Assembly (NCBI RefSeq): GCF_017939625.1
Contig: NZ_JAGKTC010000004.1
Location: 1 to 64,000, forward strand
Origin: Pseudoxanthomonas helianthi
GTDB taxonomy: Bacteria > Pseudomonadota > Gammaproteobacteria > Xanthomonadales > Xanthomonadaceae
Length of the DNA stretch: 64,000 bases
Direction: 5' to 3'
Both the position numbers and the translations under genes were made by a program. The notes below the pieces were generated by a model. That model worked only from the letters and a program-made list of their open reading frames with translations, did no database searches and had not been told where the DNA came from. The first letter of the stretch is position 1, and every line of letters begins with the position of its first letter. Positions 16,546 to 25,368 of this stretch are shown piece after piece.

Positions 16546-18225
16546 CTAGTCTTCCAAAGGACGGATCGAATCCGGAACGACCTTCGCGCCATGCTGCTGG
16601 ATCAGGCGCTGGACTTCCGGATGGTTCATGAAATCTTCTTCGGCGGCGGCCTGGCGCGCATCGCGCTGGCGGTGGTTGCGTTCCTGCAGGGTCTCGCTTG
16701 CGACCGCGCCGGTTTCGAACACGATCTTCGGTTCGCCACCCAGTACCGGCGCCAGCGCGGCGACGAGGTCGCCGAGCGAACGCTCGGAGCGCAGGTATTC
16801 GAAGCCCGGCGCCAGCGACAGCTTCAACACCGGATGCGCGTAACCGACGAAGGCGGCGTTGTCGGCCAGTTGCCGCGACGGACCCTTCAGCGCGCAGGCG
16901 GCGACCAGCGCCAGCCATTCCTCGGCATCGGCGATGCCACGGACCGGCGATGCCGCGAGCGCCGCGACGGGAGCCGGCGTCGGGGCCGGCACGGGCTTGA
17001 CGATGATCGGCTCGGCGGCGGCAGGCCTGGGCGCCATCGACACGTCGGCCGGCTTGGCGGAAACCGGCGCCGGCTTTTCCGGGGTCGATGTGGCAGTCGA
17101 TGAAGATGCGCCCGCCTTCGGCACGCTGCCGCCCATGTCGCCCGCCTGCGCCGGACGGAACGCCAGCATCCGCAGCACGCTCATCTCGAAGCCGGCGCGC
17201 GCGCTCGGCGCCAGGAACAGATCGCGACGGCCGTTCAGGGCCATCTGGTACCACAGCTGCACCACCTCGGGACGCAGGCGCGCAGCGAACGCATCGGCAT
17301 CGATGCCATCCGTTTCCACCGCAACCCCGGGCACCAGCTGCCGCACCTGGATGCGATGCAGCGCCTCGGCCAAGGCTTCCAGCACTGCGCCCCAGTCTGG
17401 CGAGAAATCCGCCAGCCTGGCCACGATGCCGAGCAGTTTCGCGCCATCGCCCTCGGCCAGCGCATCGAGCATCGCCCCGACCTGGGTACGGTCGACGGTG
17501 CCGAGCATCGCCGCGACGCTGGCGTCGTCTAGCTTGCCGCCGGCATAGGCGATGGCCTGGTCGAGCAGCGACAGGCCGTCGCGCAGGCTGCCGTCGGCCG
17601 CCTTGGCGATCTGGCGGATCGCGCCGTCGTCGGCGGGAATGCCTTCGGCCTTGAGGATCCGCTCGACCTGCCCGGAGATCTGCCCTTCGTCCAGCCGCTT
17701 CAGGTTGAACTGCAGGCAGCGCGACAGCACCGTAACCGGCAGTTTCTGCGGGTCGGTGGTGGCGAGCAGGAACTTTACGTGCTCCGGCGGCTCCTCGAGC
17801 GTCTTCAGCAGCGCATTGAACGCCGCCTTCGACAGCATGTGCACTTCGTCGATCAGGTAGACCTTGTACTTGCCGCGGCTGGGCATGTACTGGGCGTTCT
17901 CGATCACCTCGCGCACGTCGTCGACGCCGGTGTTCGAGGCGGCGTCGATCTCCAGCAGGTCGATGTAGCGGCCCGCGTCGATGGCCAGGCAGGTCTCGCA
18001 CTCGCCGCACGGATCGGCGCCCGTGCCGCGCTCGCAGTTCAGGCTCTTGGCGAAGATACGGGCGATGGTGGTCTTGCCGACGCCGCGGGTGCCGGTGAAC
18101 AGGAAGGCGTGGTGAACGCGGCCGCTGTCCAGGGCGTTGGTCAGGGCGCGGACCACGTGTTCCTGGCCCACCAGTTCGGCGAAACGCTTAGGGCGCCACT
18201 TGCGGGCGAGGACGAGATACGACAT
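16546..18225 (-). CDS. dnaX: DNA polymerase III subunit gamma/tau
   Basis: The 559-residue protein starts MSYLVLARKWRPKRFAELVGQ. Walker A is GTRGVGKT near residue 45, the zinc-binding Cys cluster is CGECETC, Walker B is VYLIDEVHMLS and the sensor is LLATTDPQKLP. DnaX is the clamp-loader ATPase organising the replicative holoenzyme. A Pro/Ala linker (about 365-420) precedes the tau C-terminal part. I did not identify a clear slippery site for gamma formation. It begins the dnaX-ybaB-x-recR operon and is divergent from tRNA-Ser. Confidence 0.96.
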   Translation of the reverse strand: MSYLVLARKWRPKRFAELVGQEHVVRALTNALDSGRVHHAFLFTGTRGVGKTTIARIFAKSLNCERGTGADPCGECETCLAIDAGRYIDLLEIDAASNTGVDDVREVIENAQYMPSRGKYKVYLIDEVHMLSKAAFNALLKTLEEPPEHVKFLLATTDPQKLPVTVLSRCLQFNLKRLDEGQISGQVERILKAEGIPADDGAIRQIAKAADGSLRDGLSLLDQAIAYAGGKLDDASVAAMLGTVDRTQVGAMLDALAEGDGAKLLGIVARLADFSPDWGAVLEALAEALHRIQVRQLVPGVAVETDGIDADAFAARLRPEVVQLWYQMALNGRRDLFLAPSARAGFEMSVLRMLAFRPAQAGDMGGSVPKAGASSSTATSTPEKPAPVSAKPADVSMAPRPAAAEPIIVKPVPAPTPAPVAALAASPVRGIADAEEWLALVAACALKGPSRQLADNAAFVGYAHPVLKLSLAPGFEYLRSERSLGDLVAALAPVLGGEPKIVFETGAVASETLQERNHRQRDARQAAAEEDFMNHPEVQRLIQQHGAKVVPDSIRPLED

Positions 18226-18359
18226 GGCCCAATTGTGCCACGCCTCGATGCCCGCCCCCGGCATGTCGGGGCGGCCGAAACCGGGCGCTCGCATTAAGTC
18301 CGCGCTGCGGCTAGAATTTGCGGCCCTGAAGCGGCTGGCGACGGCCTGGTTCAGGTCCC

Positions 18360-18452
18360 GGAGAGGTGTCCGAGTGGTTGAAGGAGCACGCCTGGAAAGT
18401 GTGTAAGCGTCTAAACCGCGCTTCGGGGGTTCGAATCCCCCTCTCTCCGCCA
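18360..18452 (+). tRNA. tRNA-Ser (GGA)
   Basis: 93 nt with encoded CCA. Acceptor GGAGAGG pairs with TCTCTCC (one G-T), the anticodon loop is CTGGAAA (anticodon GGA), and it has the long class II variable arm. The last 14 bp (CCCTCTCTCCGCCA) recur at 62456-62469 beside an integrase gene, so this gene is the likely attachment site of the island that follows. Confidence 0.96.
18439..18452 (+). other. Putative attL: 3' end of tRNA-Ser
   Basis: CCCTCTCTCCGCCA, identical to 62456-62469 in the same orientation. Identity stops at both ends, so the core is only 14 bp. It marks the left border of the island by inference. Confidence 0.65.
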
Positions 18453-18498
18453 ATTAGCTAATAAAATCAGTTACTTGCAAGGCAAAAACTGATTTTCC

Positions 18499-18534
18499 CA
18501 TCATCCCGCCCAACAGTGGCGGGATGATGCTTTT
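18499..18534 (+). terminator. Terminator downstream of tRNA-Ser
   Basis: Perfect 12-bp stem CATCATCCCGCC / GGCGGGATGATG with a 7-nt loop, followed by CTTTT, 47 bp after the tRNA. Because it lies inside the island side of the att site, the island appears to bring its own stop for tRNA transcription. Confidence 0.8.
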
Positions 18535-18738
18535 AGGGGATCAGAAAACCCCTACATTTCAGGGCATTTGTGTCCTACTGCGCAGACTCCCCTACCCCTG
18601 CACTATGGTCACGCCAGCAACGGGCGCGCCATGAGGCCGTCCACCGTCCGCGCCATGGCGGGGATGCCATGGCTGCTGACAGCGTTTCTTCCGGCGCGCA
18701 TGATTAGAAATAGAACGTGGGGAGCGTTGGGGACTTGA

Positions 18739-19542
18739 ATGACGGATCCAGTCAAAGAAAATCGCATCTGGGACTATCTCGTCAGGGCAGTAGCTCTGCT
18801 CACTTTCGTAAGCCTTATATACGGTGGCATCCAATGGATGACCAAGCCGAGCGCGAAGCTGCAAGCAACAATTGATCGTGGCGCGTTCTATACGCCCCCG
18901 AGTTACACCGATTATTTCGACGCCGTTGATCGAACATTGGCTTCGGAAAATATCGAAAAATTTCTCTTACCCTCCGACAAACCGGAACCAGATACCAATA
19001 AGAAACAGCGCGCGACTAACACGCGCTACGCGTCGTTTGACCTTTCCTCGTCACTCAAGAACGAGCTATGGGAAAAACGTAAGGCAACGCTGTCATCGTA
19101 TTCCGGCTACTGGGAAGCTGAGATAAAAAATACCGGAAGCCTACCGGTCAAAGGTGTAATCCTTCGCCTCCCATATACGCTCGTCGCAACGATAAAGCGC
19201 GAAGGCGGCGAAAGTACCGTCGATTCTAAAGGCCCGGCGGTTGAGCTTGGCGACCTGCAAGCAGGCGAAACGGCTAGGGTCATTGCATGGATGGGGAATT
19301 ACTACTCGTTCATGAGTGACAAACCAAGCCTATATTACGTGGACGGACCCGGGGCCATCACGCTGAAGTACGAACCCTCCATCCTTGAGTGGTTAGAAGT
19401 CAATATATTCAACGTCGGATTCGCAATCCTGCTAGCCACCCTTATTACGAAAATCTACTTCGACGTAAAGCAAATTAGGCGAGAGGCGAAATTAGCGAAG
19501 GCAAAAGCGGAGCATGAAACGAAACGCCAAGGAGAAATGTAG
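18739..19542 (+). CDS. Two-helix membrane protein of unknown function, first gene of an AT-rich pair
   Basis: The 267-residue protein has one membrane helix near the N-terminus (about 14-33, LVRAVALLTFVSLIYGGI) and one near the C-terminus (about 218-240). Between them is a roughly 180-residue domain probably outside the cytoplasm, and after the second helix a basic coiled-coil-like tail (KQIRREAKLAKAKAEHETKRQ). It is much more AT-rich than the backbone. Its TAG stop overlaps the next GTG start by one base. I do not recognise the family. A paired membrane protein and cytoplasmic protein at an island edge could be cargo such as defence, but nothing in the sequence proves that. Confidence 0.75.
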   Translation: MTDPVKENRIWDYLVRAVALLTFVSLIYGGIQWMTKPSAKLQATIDRGAFYTPPSYTDYFDAVDRTLASENIEKFLLPSDKPEPDTNKKQRATNTRYASFDLSSSLKNELWEKRKATLSSYSGYWEAEIKNTGSLPVKGVILRLPYTLVATIKREGGESTVDSKGPAVELGDLQAGETARVIAWMGNYYSFMSDKPSLYYVDGPGAITLKYEPSILEWLEVNIFNVGFAILLATLITKIYFDVKQIRREAKLAKAKAEHETKRQGEM

Positions 19543-20390
19543 TGAACGCAACCACTCTTACTGGCGAAAAATCCGCCGACACTGCCATCTCGCTTAGTGA
19601 GTTTCTTGAATCTGCCCCTCCGGGCGTCAATCGGAAAATTTCAGACTTCAAAACTCAGCAGAATGGAACGGTCTACTACCTAATTCTGCCGAAGATACGT
19701 ATTCATTGCTCAAGCGAGCAATGCGGCGGAATAAGAACATTTTCAAGTAGTTCTCGCATCACAATACACGGAAACACTAGCACTTCTGAATTTATTCATT
19801 ACTCTTGCCAGAACTGCAATCGCACATATAAGACCTACGCGGCTCGGCTCAAGCTTGGGGAAGATGCAGCATTCAAATTCGGCGAGGACCCGAGCTTTGG
19901 CCCGCCGACGCCAGCACGAGCAATGACACTCATCGGCGGTGATCGCGACTTGTTTCTAAAGGGAAGGCGCTGCGAGCTTCAAGGCCTAGGGGTTGGGGCC
20001 TTCACTTACTACAGGCGCGTGATTGAAGATCAGCGCAATCGCATATTCGACGAAATCATCCGAGTATTGGAAGCAACAGATTCAAACAATCCTGTAATTT
20101 TGGAAGTCAAATCCGCGAAGGAGCAACAACAGTTCAGTACTAGCGTTGATGTCATCAAGCATGCGTTGCCCGCAACCTTGCTCATCAATGGAGAGAATCC
20201 ACTTCGGCTACTTCACTCTGCGCTAAGCGAAGGGGTTCATGCAATGTCGGATGAGGACTGCTTGGCACTCGCAACCGCTGTTAGAACTGTTTTGTTTGAA
20301 TTCTCGGAACGACTCGCCCAAACGTTGCGAGACGACGCCCAACTTGCCGAAGCAGTAAAACTACTCTCTAAGCCAAAGCAGACCAATTAG
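19542..20390 (+). CDS. Zinc-ribbon-like protein of unknown function, second gene of the pair
   Basis: The 282-residue protein uses a GTG start with AAGGAG 7-12 nt upstream, overlapping the previous stop (TAGTG). It has a possible zinc ribbon, CSSEQC near residues 56-61 and CQNC about 35 residues later. A helical C-terminal half follows, with NPLRLLHSALSEGVHAMSDEDCLALA, a pattern I associate with widespread DUF4145-like hypothetical proteins. No catalytic motif is visible. Translation is probably coupled to the membrane protein, so they may act together. Confidence 0.75.
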   Translation: MNATTLTGEKSADTAISLSEFLESAPPGVNRKISDFKTQQNGTVYYLILPKIRIHCSSEQCGGIRTFSSSSRITIHGNTSTSEFIHYSCQNCNRTYKTYAARLKLGEDAAFKFGEDPSFGPPTPARAMTLIGGDRDLFLKGRRCELQGLGVGAFTYYRRVIEDQRNRIFDEIIRVLEATDSNNPVILEVKSAKEQQQFSTSVDVIKHALPATLLINGENPLRLLHSALSEGVHAMSDEDCLALATAVRTVLFEFSERLAQTLRDDAQLAEAVKLLSKPKQTN

Positions 20391-20404
20391 CAGGAGAGAC
20401 ACAG

Positions 20405-20596
20405 ATGAACGATAGGCCGTGGAATAGCATCGACGAGGGTAAGTACCCTGCGGAAATATGCACTGTGATCGTAAAAACCGCACACGGGGAAATGCAGGCG
20501 AAATACATCCCAAATCCGGAAGATCCGGTTGAAGGCTTTGTAGTCCCCGCCGACTTAGCACGCGGAGAAATTACACACTGGAAGTATCCCTACTGA
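20405..20596 (+). CDS. Small hypothetical protein
   Basis: 63 residues, acidic and aromatic, with no recognisable domain. A good ribosome site (CAGGAGAGA) lies just upstream and the gene follows the previous one by 14 bp on the same strand, with the same AT-rich composition. It is therefore probably real and cotranscribed. Confidence 0.6.
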   Translation: MNDRPWNSIDEGKYPAEICTVIVKTAHGEMQAKYIPNPEDPVEGFVVPADLARGEITHWKYPY

Positions 20597-21100
20597 GCTA
20601 GAGAAGAGCTGCGCAGTTCCGATAGCTAACGGATCTTTCGTACTGTCTCATCCTGGCTCATAGAGGTATTTCTTTACACGGCTTCGGCTGTGCATATTTT
20701 TTGTGTCCGGCAATTCTGCCAATGTCCGGACACGAGCACACCTCCGCTTCGGGTCGGATGCCACCCTGCCAGCCCCGACAGCCGGCGGCCCCTATTCCAC
20801 TCCGATCATGTCCGCCATCGGCCAGAAGCGGACATCACTGAGCCTGGGAACTTGGCATCTATTGTCGCGCTTGCGCCGGACCCGCCCCAAGGCACCGTCA
20901 CGCCGCAGAGGTGAGGAATGGATTACATCTTCCAGGCGTGAAGAACGCTCCGTCCGCGAGCGCGGGGCGTCTGGGCGAACGTCGCGATCCTGACTTGGGC
21001 CGGCCCTGCGGCATGGCGCAAGGGTCGCTCGGACTCGGCGACGCCGAATTACCCCAATTAGGCATTTCAGACCGTACGACAATGGCGGCTCTAACAATCG
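20597..21100. other. Gene-poor 0.5-kb stretch
   Basis: No convincing coding sequence. It contains one copy of a dispersed 28-bp inverted repeat (20808-20835) and a GTCCGG-rich dyad around 20703-20733. Short frames here have no ribosome sites and no recognisable products. Confidence 0.6.
20808..20835. repeat. Dispersed 28-bp dyad (ATGTCCGC ... GCGGACAT)
   Basis: Arms ATGTCCGC and GCGGACAT separated by 12 bp. Related copies occur at 50896-50922 and 50960-50987, all in gene-poor parts of the island. The element often creates a false frame reading MSAIGQKRT. Confidence 0.6.
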
Positions 21101-22117
21101 TCAACGCCGCACGTCGAACCCGTTGGCTTCGGCGATCGATCGAACCTCGGCGGCGGAGACCAGGTTGAAGTCGCCGGGCAGCGAATGCTTGCAGACGGCG
21201 GCGGCGAGGGCGAAGGTGAGCGCATCCGAGTCCGCCATGTTCTCGATCAATCCATGCAGCAAGCCCGCGGCGAACGCGTCGCCCCCGCCGATCCGATCGA
21301 CGATGCCTGCAACGTCCAGGGATCCGGCATGCACGCTGGCACCGTCTCGGCGGCACAACTGGGCCGACAGCGTGTGGTGGTCGACGCTATGCGGAGTGCG
21401 GTGCGTGCAGGCCATGACCTCAAGCTGCGGGAACGCCTCGAACGCTGCGTGCGCGGCGGCATCGACCCTCGCGAATGGATCGGTTTGGGCGAATTCCCGG
21501 CCAAGCACCACGGTGATGTCACGGTAGTCGGCGAAAACGATCTGCGCCCTCCCCATCAACTCGCGCAGGATCGCAGGCGCATCGCCGCGCCATTGCCGCC
21601 ACAGCTTCGGTCGAAAATTGCCATCGAAAGACACGCGAACACCCATCTGTCGCGCCATGGTCGCCGCCGCTATCGCCGCTTGCGCGGTGCGTTCGCCCAA
21701 GGCCGGCGTCACTCCGGACAGATGCAGCCATTGCGCCCCTGCCAGTAATGTTCCCCAGTCGTAGCCCGCCGGATCGGCGATTGCGAAGGCGGATCCGGCG
21801 CGGTCGTAAGTCACCTCGCTCGGCCGCAGGATCGCGCCCTGCTCGAGGAAGTACAGGCCCATGCGCCCATCACCCGACCGCACGCGAGACACGTCCACGC
21901 CATGGCGTGACAGTTCCGCCCGTGCCGCTGCGCCAAGCGGATTGTCGGGTACGACGCCGACCATGGAGGCCTGGTGCCCGAAGCGTGATAGCGACACGGC
22001 AACATTGGCTTCGGCACCGCCGACATGGACATCCAATGCCAGCGTCTGCAGCAAGCGCTCACGGCCCGGGGCCGTGAGCCGCAGCAGCAATTCACCGAAG
22101 CAGGTGATCGTGGCCAT
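21101..22117 (-). CDS. kdgK: 2-keto-3-deoxygluconate kinase
   Basis: The 338-residue PfkB-family sugar kinase starts MATITCFGELLLRL. It has the substrate-side pattern GGAEANVAVSLSRFG, DGNFRPKLW typical of KDG kinases, and the catalytic PfkB signature DRIGGGDAFAAGLLHG near residue 275. It would phosphorylate 2-keto-3-deoxygluconate from KduD to the 6-phosphate for the Entner-Doudoroff aldolase. An ATGACACCGGT-type operator lies 57 bp upstream, so it is a regulon member although it is transcribed away from the rest of the locus. Confidence 0.9.
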   Translation of the reverse strand: MATITCFGELLLRLTAPGRERLLQTLALDVHVGGAEANVAVSLSRFGHQASMVGVVPDNPLGAAARAELSRHGVDVSRVRSGDGRMGLYFLEQGAILRPSEVTYDRAGSAFAIADPAGYDWGTLLAGAQWLHLSGVTPALGERTAQAAIAAATMARQMGVRVSFDGNFRPKLWRQWRGDAPAILRELMGRAQIVFADYRDITVVLGREFAQTDPFARVDAAAHAAFEAFPQLEVMACTHRTPHSVDHHTLSAQLCRRDGASVHAGSLDVAGIVDRIGGGDAFAAGLLHGLIENMADSDALTFALAAAVCKHSLPGDFNLVSAAEVRSIAEANGFDVRR

Positions 22118-22173
22118 TCCTTCTCTCGCTCCCGGACCCTTCGTGGCCGCATGATAAATCGCCCCCAGGCAAA

Positions 22174-22190
22174 TTTACTACCGGTGTCAT
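22174..22190 (-). promoter_or_regulatory. KdgR-type operator, kdgK
   Basis: On the minus strand ATGACACCGGTAGTAAA, sharing the core ATGACACCGGT with four other sites in the window. It is 57 bp upstream of the kdgK start. The binding protein is inferred to be the LacI-family regulator at 44131-45189. Confidence 0.65.
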
Positions 22191-22361
22191 CGTGTCCACG
22201 GGACAACACCCTTTCCTAGTCGACTCGTGTCGACGTTGTGGCGTCAAAAAAGCCTCAAATGGCCTACGCGGTAGCTGAATCGTAGGGCCTGACGATTGTC
22301 CAAGGGCCAAAAACACTGTGCTGCGCTGCAAGATGTTTGGCCGTCTCGCCGGTGCTAGGTT

Positions 22362-22377
22362 TGACCAGCGGTGTCAT
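22362..22377 (+). promoter_or_regulatory. KdgR-type operator, TonB receptor 1
   Basis: TGACCAGCGGTGTCAT: on the minus strand ATGACACCGCTGGTCA. It matches the regulon core except one base and is a fair palindrome (TGAC ... GTCA). It is 62 bp upstream of the receptor start. A TTGACC -35-like box overlaps it, but no clear -10 follows. Confidence 0.6.
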
Positions 22378-22439
22378 TTCTCGCCGGCGCCGCAAAATCC
22401 GCGAAAGTTGATATGTAGTGCCCTGGAGGAGGGGAACAC

Positions 22440-25277
22440 ATGACAGTTCGGCGCCATGAACGGAAGACACCGGTTACCTTGTTGGCATTGTCGATCGGCC
22501 TGGCGCTGCAGATGAGCGCCGCGCAGGCGCAGGAGGCCACCTCGCCGCCCGCGGCCGGTTCGGTACCTGCCACGCCCGCTCAGGCTGCAAGCGAAACCAC
22601 GCTGGACACGGTCACAGTCACCGGCTTTCGCGCCAGCCTGGAAAAGGCCATGGACATCAAGCGCGCCGAAAAGGGCGTGGTCGATGCGGTCGTCGCGGAG
22701 GATGTCGGCAAATTCCCCGATACCAATCTCGCCGAATCGCTGCAGCGCATCCCTGGCGTGGTCATAACCCGCGATGCCGGCGAAGGCCGCAACATCTCGG
22801 TACGCGGCCTCGGCCCCGACTTCACCCGTGTGCGCTTGAATGGCCTGGAAGCATTGAGCTCGGTCGGCAGCAGTGACGGCCAGGGCGGCACCAATCGCGG
22901 ACGTGGCTTTGATTTCAACGTGTTCGCAGCCGAACTGTTCAGCCAGCTGATCGTGCGCAAGACCCCGAGCGCAGATGTGGACGAAGGCTCGCTGGGCGCC
23001 ACCGTGGACCTACGCACCGCGCGCCCGTTCGACTACGGCGGCTTCACCGCGACCGCCAACCTGCAAGGCAGCTACAACGACGCGTCCGAAAACACCAGCC
23101 CGCGTTTCGCCGGTCTGATCGCCAACACTTGGGCCGACGGCAAGTTCGGGGCGTTACTGTCGGTGGCTTATTCCGAGCGTAAGTCCGTCGACGAAGGCAG
23201 CGGTACCGTGCGATGGGCCGGCGGCACGACGAACGGCGGTTTCAACGCCGCTTCGCCGTTCCAGGCGGCGCGCGCGGCCGACGTGTATGCCCCGCGCTTC
23301 CCGCGCTACACGCTAATGGAGCACGACCAGAAGCGCACCGGCATTACCGGCGCGCTGCAGTTCAAACCGGGCGACAACACCTTGTTCACCCTCGAGGCGC
23401 TGTATTCGAAGATCGACGCGGTACGTGACGAGAAATACATCGAAGCCAACGGTCTGAGCAAAACCGGTAACCAGGGAAAATCGCAGATCCTGGTCAGGGA
23501 CGGCGAAATCAGGAATGGCGCGCTGGTCTACGCGTTGATGGATAACGTCGACATCCGCGCCGAAAACCGCCACGACGAATGGACCACGGAGTTCAAGCAG
23601 TACAGCCTGGACGGCGAGCATCGCTTCAGCGACAACTTCAAGATCAGCGGCAAGATCGGCACCTCCGTCTCCAAGCACGACAATCCGGTGCAGGCGACGA
23701 TCATGATGGACAAGCTCGATGTCGATGGCTACAGCTACGACTACCGCGGCAACATGAACGAGCCGGTGTTCAACTACGGCTTCGACCCGACCAGTCCCGC
23801 TGGCTGGGACCTGTCCGTCATCCGCATGCGCGCCAACCAGGTGGAGAACGGATTCGACAACGGCCAGCTGGATTTCCAGTGGACCGTGGACGAGTACTTC
23901 ACCCTGAAAGGCGGCGTACAGTTCAAGAAGTACGACTTCGAATCGCACGAACAACGCCGCCGCGGCACCGAAACCATCGTGCCGAAGTTCAGTGACGGCA
24001 CCATCCACATGCCGGCGGACATGACCGAGTTGGCCAGCCTTTCCGGCATCAATGGCGCGCCCGGCACCTGGGTGGTCACCAACTTCGACGCATTGGCCAA
24101 TCTGTTCGACATCTATGGCGGCGGCAGCTTCAACGGCATCAACAGCGCCACGGGAGCCGCGGCGAGCGGCAGCTTCGCGATGGACAACTACGCGCCAAGC
24201 GATCGCAGCGTGACCGAGAAGGATCGCAGCATCTACCTGATGGCTGAATTCGGCTTCGACCTCGGTTCGATACCGGTTTCGGGCAATGCCGGCATCCGTC
24301 AGGTCCGCACCAGCCAGAGCTCGTCCGGCATCGCTACCGTCAACGGCACGCTGATACCGGTCACGGTGGACCGCGATTACACCGACACCTTGCCGGCAAT
24401 GAACCTGGTCGCGGAGATCACGCCGGACTTCCTGGTCCGCCTCGGCGCGGCCAAGGTGATGACCCGCCCGGGCCTGGGCAGCCTGACGCCAGGCGTGACC
24501 GTCAACGTCAGCGGCAGCGCGCGCACCATTTCCGCAGGCAACCCGTTTCTCGAACCTACCCGCGCCACCACTGTCGACTTGGGCGCCGAATGGTACTTCA
24601 GCGAAGGCGCGATGCTTGGCGCAGGCCTGTTCTACAAGGATCTGAAGAGCTTCATCCAGAACACGCGCCAGACCTTCGTCTATTCCGAAACAGGTTTGCC
24701 AGCCAGCCTGCTCGACGGCACGGGCGCTTCGACCAGCGACGAATTCGTGCTGAGCGTGCCGCTGAACACGCCGGGCGGCAAGGTGAAGGGTGTGGAGTTG
24801 AACTACGTGCAACCGTTCACCTTCCTGCCGGGCTTCTGGAGCGATTTCGGCGTGCAGTTGAACTACACCTACGTCGAGTCGGAGATCCAGTATCTGTTGG
24901 CCAACGGCACGCCGGCACAGAAGGAAGATTTCACCGGTCTATCGCGCAATTCGTGGAATGCGACGCTGTTCTATGAAGGCAAGCGTTTCTCCGGACGCAT
25001 CTCGGCCACCAACCGCGATGACTACCTGATCCAGGTCCCGGGCACCGAAGCCGGCTTCAACAGCGAAGCCAACGGCGTGCATGGACAAAGCGGCACCACG
25101 TTCGTCGATGCTTCCGTTCGCTGGAAGTTCAACGATCACATCGAAGTCAGCCTGGAAGGCAGCAACCTGACCAACGAGGCGCAGGAATCCTGGGTCGCCA
25201 ACCCCGCGCTGCAGTTGCCGCTGGAATACAGCAAGACCGGCCGCCAGTACCTGCTGGGCCTGCGCTACAAGTTCTGA
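22440..25277 (+). CDS. TonB-dependent receptor 1 of the pectin locus
   Basis: The 945-residue protein has a signal peptide (about 1-30, ending AQAQ), a TonB-box-like LDTVTVTG, a plug domain (about 50-200: VAEDVGKFPDTNLAESLQRIPGV, then RGLGPDFTRVRLNGLEAL) and a barrel ending in LRYKF. The plug motifs are those of the large xanthomonad/Caulobacter carbohydrate receptor family. Ribosome site AGGAGGGG lies 5 nt before ATG. Because of the operator upstream and the following GH43 gene, the likely cargo is a pectin-derived oligosaccharide; the exact ligand is inference. Confidence 0.92.
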   Translation: MTVRRHERKTPVTLLALSIGLALQMSAAQAQEATSPPAAGSVPATPAQAASETTLDTVTVTGFRASLEKAMDIKRAEKGVVDAVVAEDVGKFPDTNLAESLQRIPGVVITRDAGEGRNISVRGLGPDFTRVRLNGLEALSSVGSSDGQGGTNRGRGFDFNVFAAELFSQLIVRKTPSADVDEGSLGATVDLRTARPFDYGGFTATANLQGSYNDASENTSPRFAGLIANTWADGKFGALLSVAYSERKSVDEGSGTVRWAGGTTNGGFNAASPFQAARAADVYAPRFPRYTLMEHDQKRTGITGALQFKPGDNTLFTLEALYSKIDAVRDEKYIEANGLSKTGNQGKSQILVRDGEIRNGALVYALMDNVDIRAENRHDEWTTEFKQYSLDGEHRFSDNFKISGKIGTSVSKHDNPVQATIMMDKLDVDGYSYDYRGNMNEPVFNYGFDPTSPAGWDLSVIRMRANQVENGFDNGQLDFQWTVDEYFTLKGGVQFKKYDFESHEQRRRGTETIVPKFSDGTIHMPADMTELASLSGINGAPGTWVVTNFDALANLFDIYGGGSFNGINSATGAAASGSFAMDNYAPSDRSVTEKDRSIYLMAEFGFDLGSIPVSGNAGIRQVRTSQSSSGIATVNGTLIPVTVDRDYTDTLPAMNLVAEITPDFLVRLGAAKVMTRPGLGSLTPGVTVNVSGSARTISAGNPFLEPTRATTVDLGAEWYFSEGAMLGAGLFYKDLKSFIQNTRQTFVYSETGLPASLLDGTGASTSDEFVLSVPLNTPGGKVKGVELNYVQPFTFLPGFWSDFGVQLNYTYVESEIQYLLANGTPAQKEDFTGLSRNSWNATLFYEGKRFSGRISATNRDDYLIQVPGTEAGFNSEANGVHGQSGTTFVDASVRWKFNDHIEVSLEGSNLTNEAQESWVANPALQLPLEYSKTGRQYLLGLRYKF

Positions 25278-25368
25278 ACCCGCGATGCTTCCGCCACGGT
25301 GCGGTCACGCGCCGTGTGCGGGAAGCCCGCCGGCGCCGGCCCCTTCCCCGAACCGTCGAAGCCCCGCC

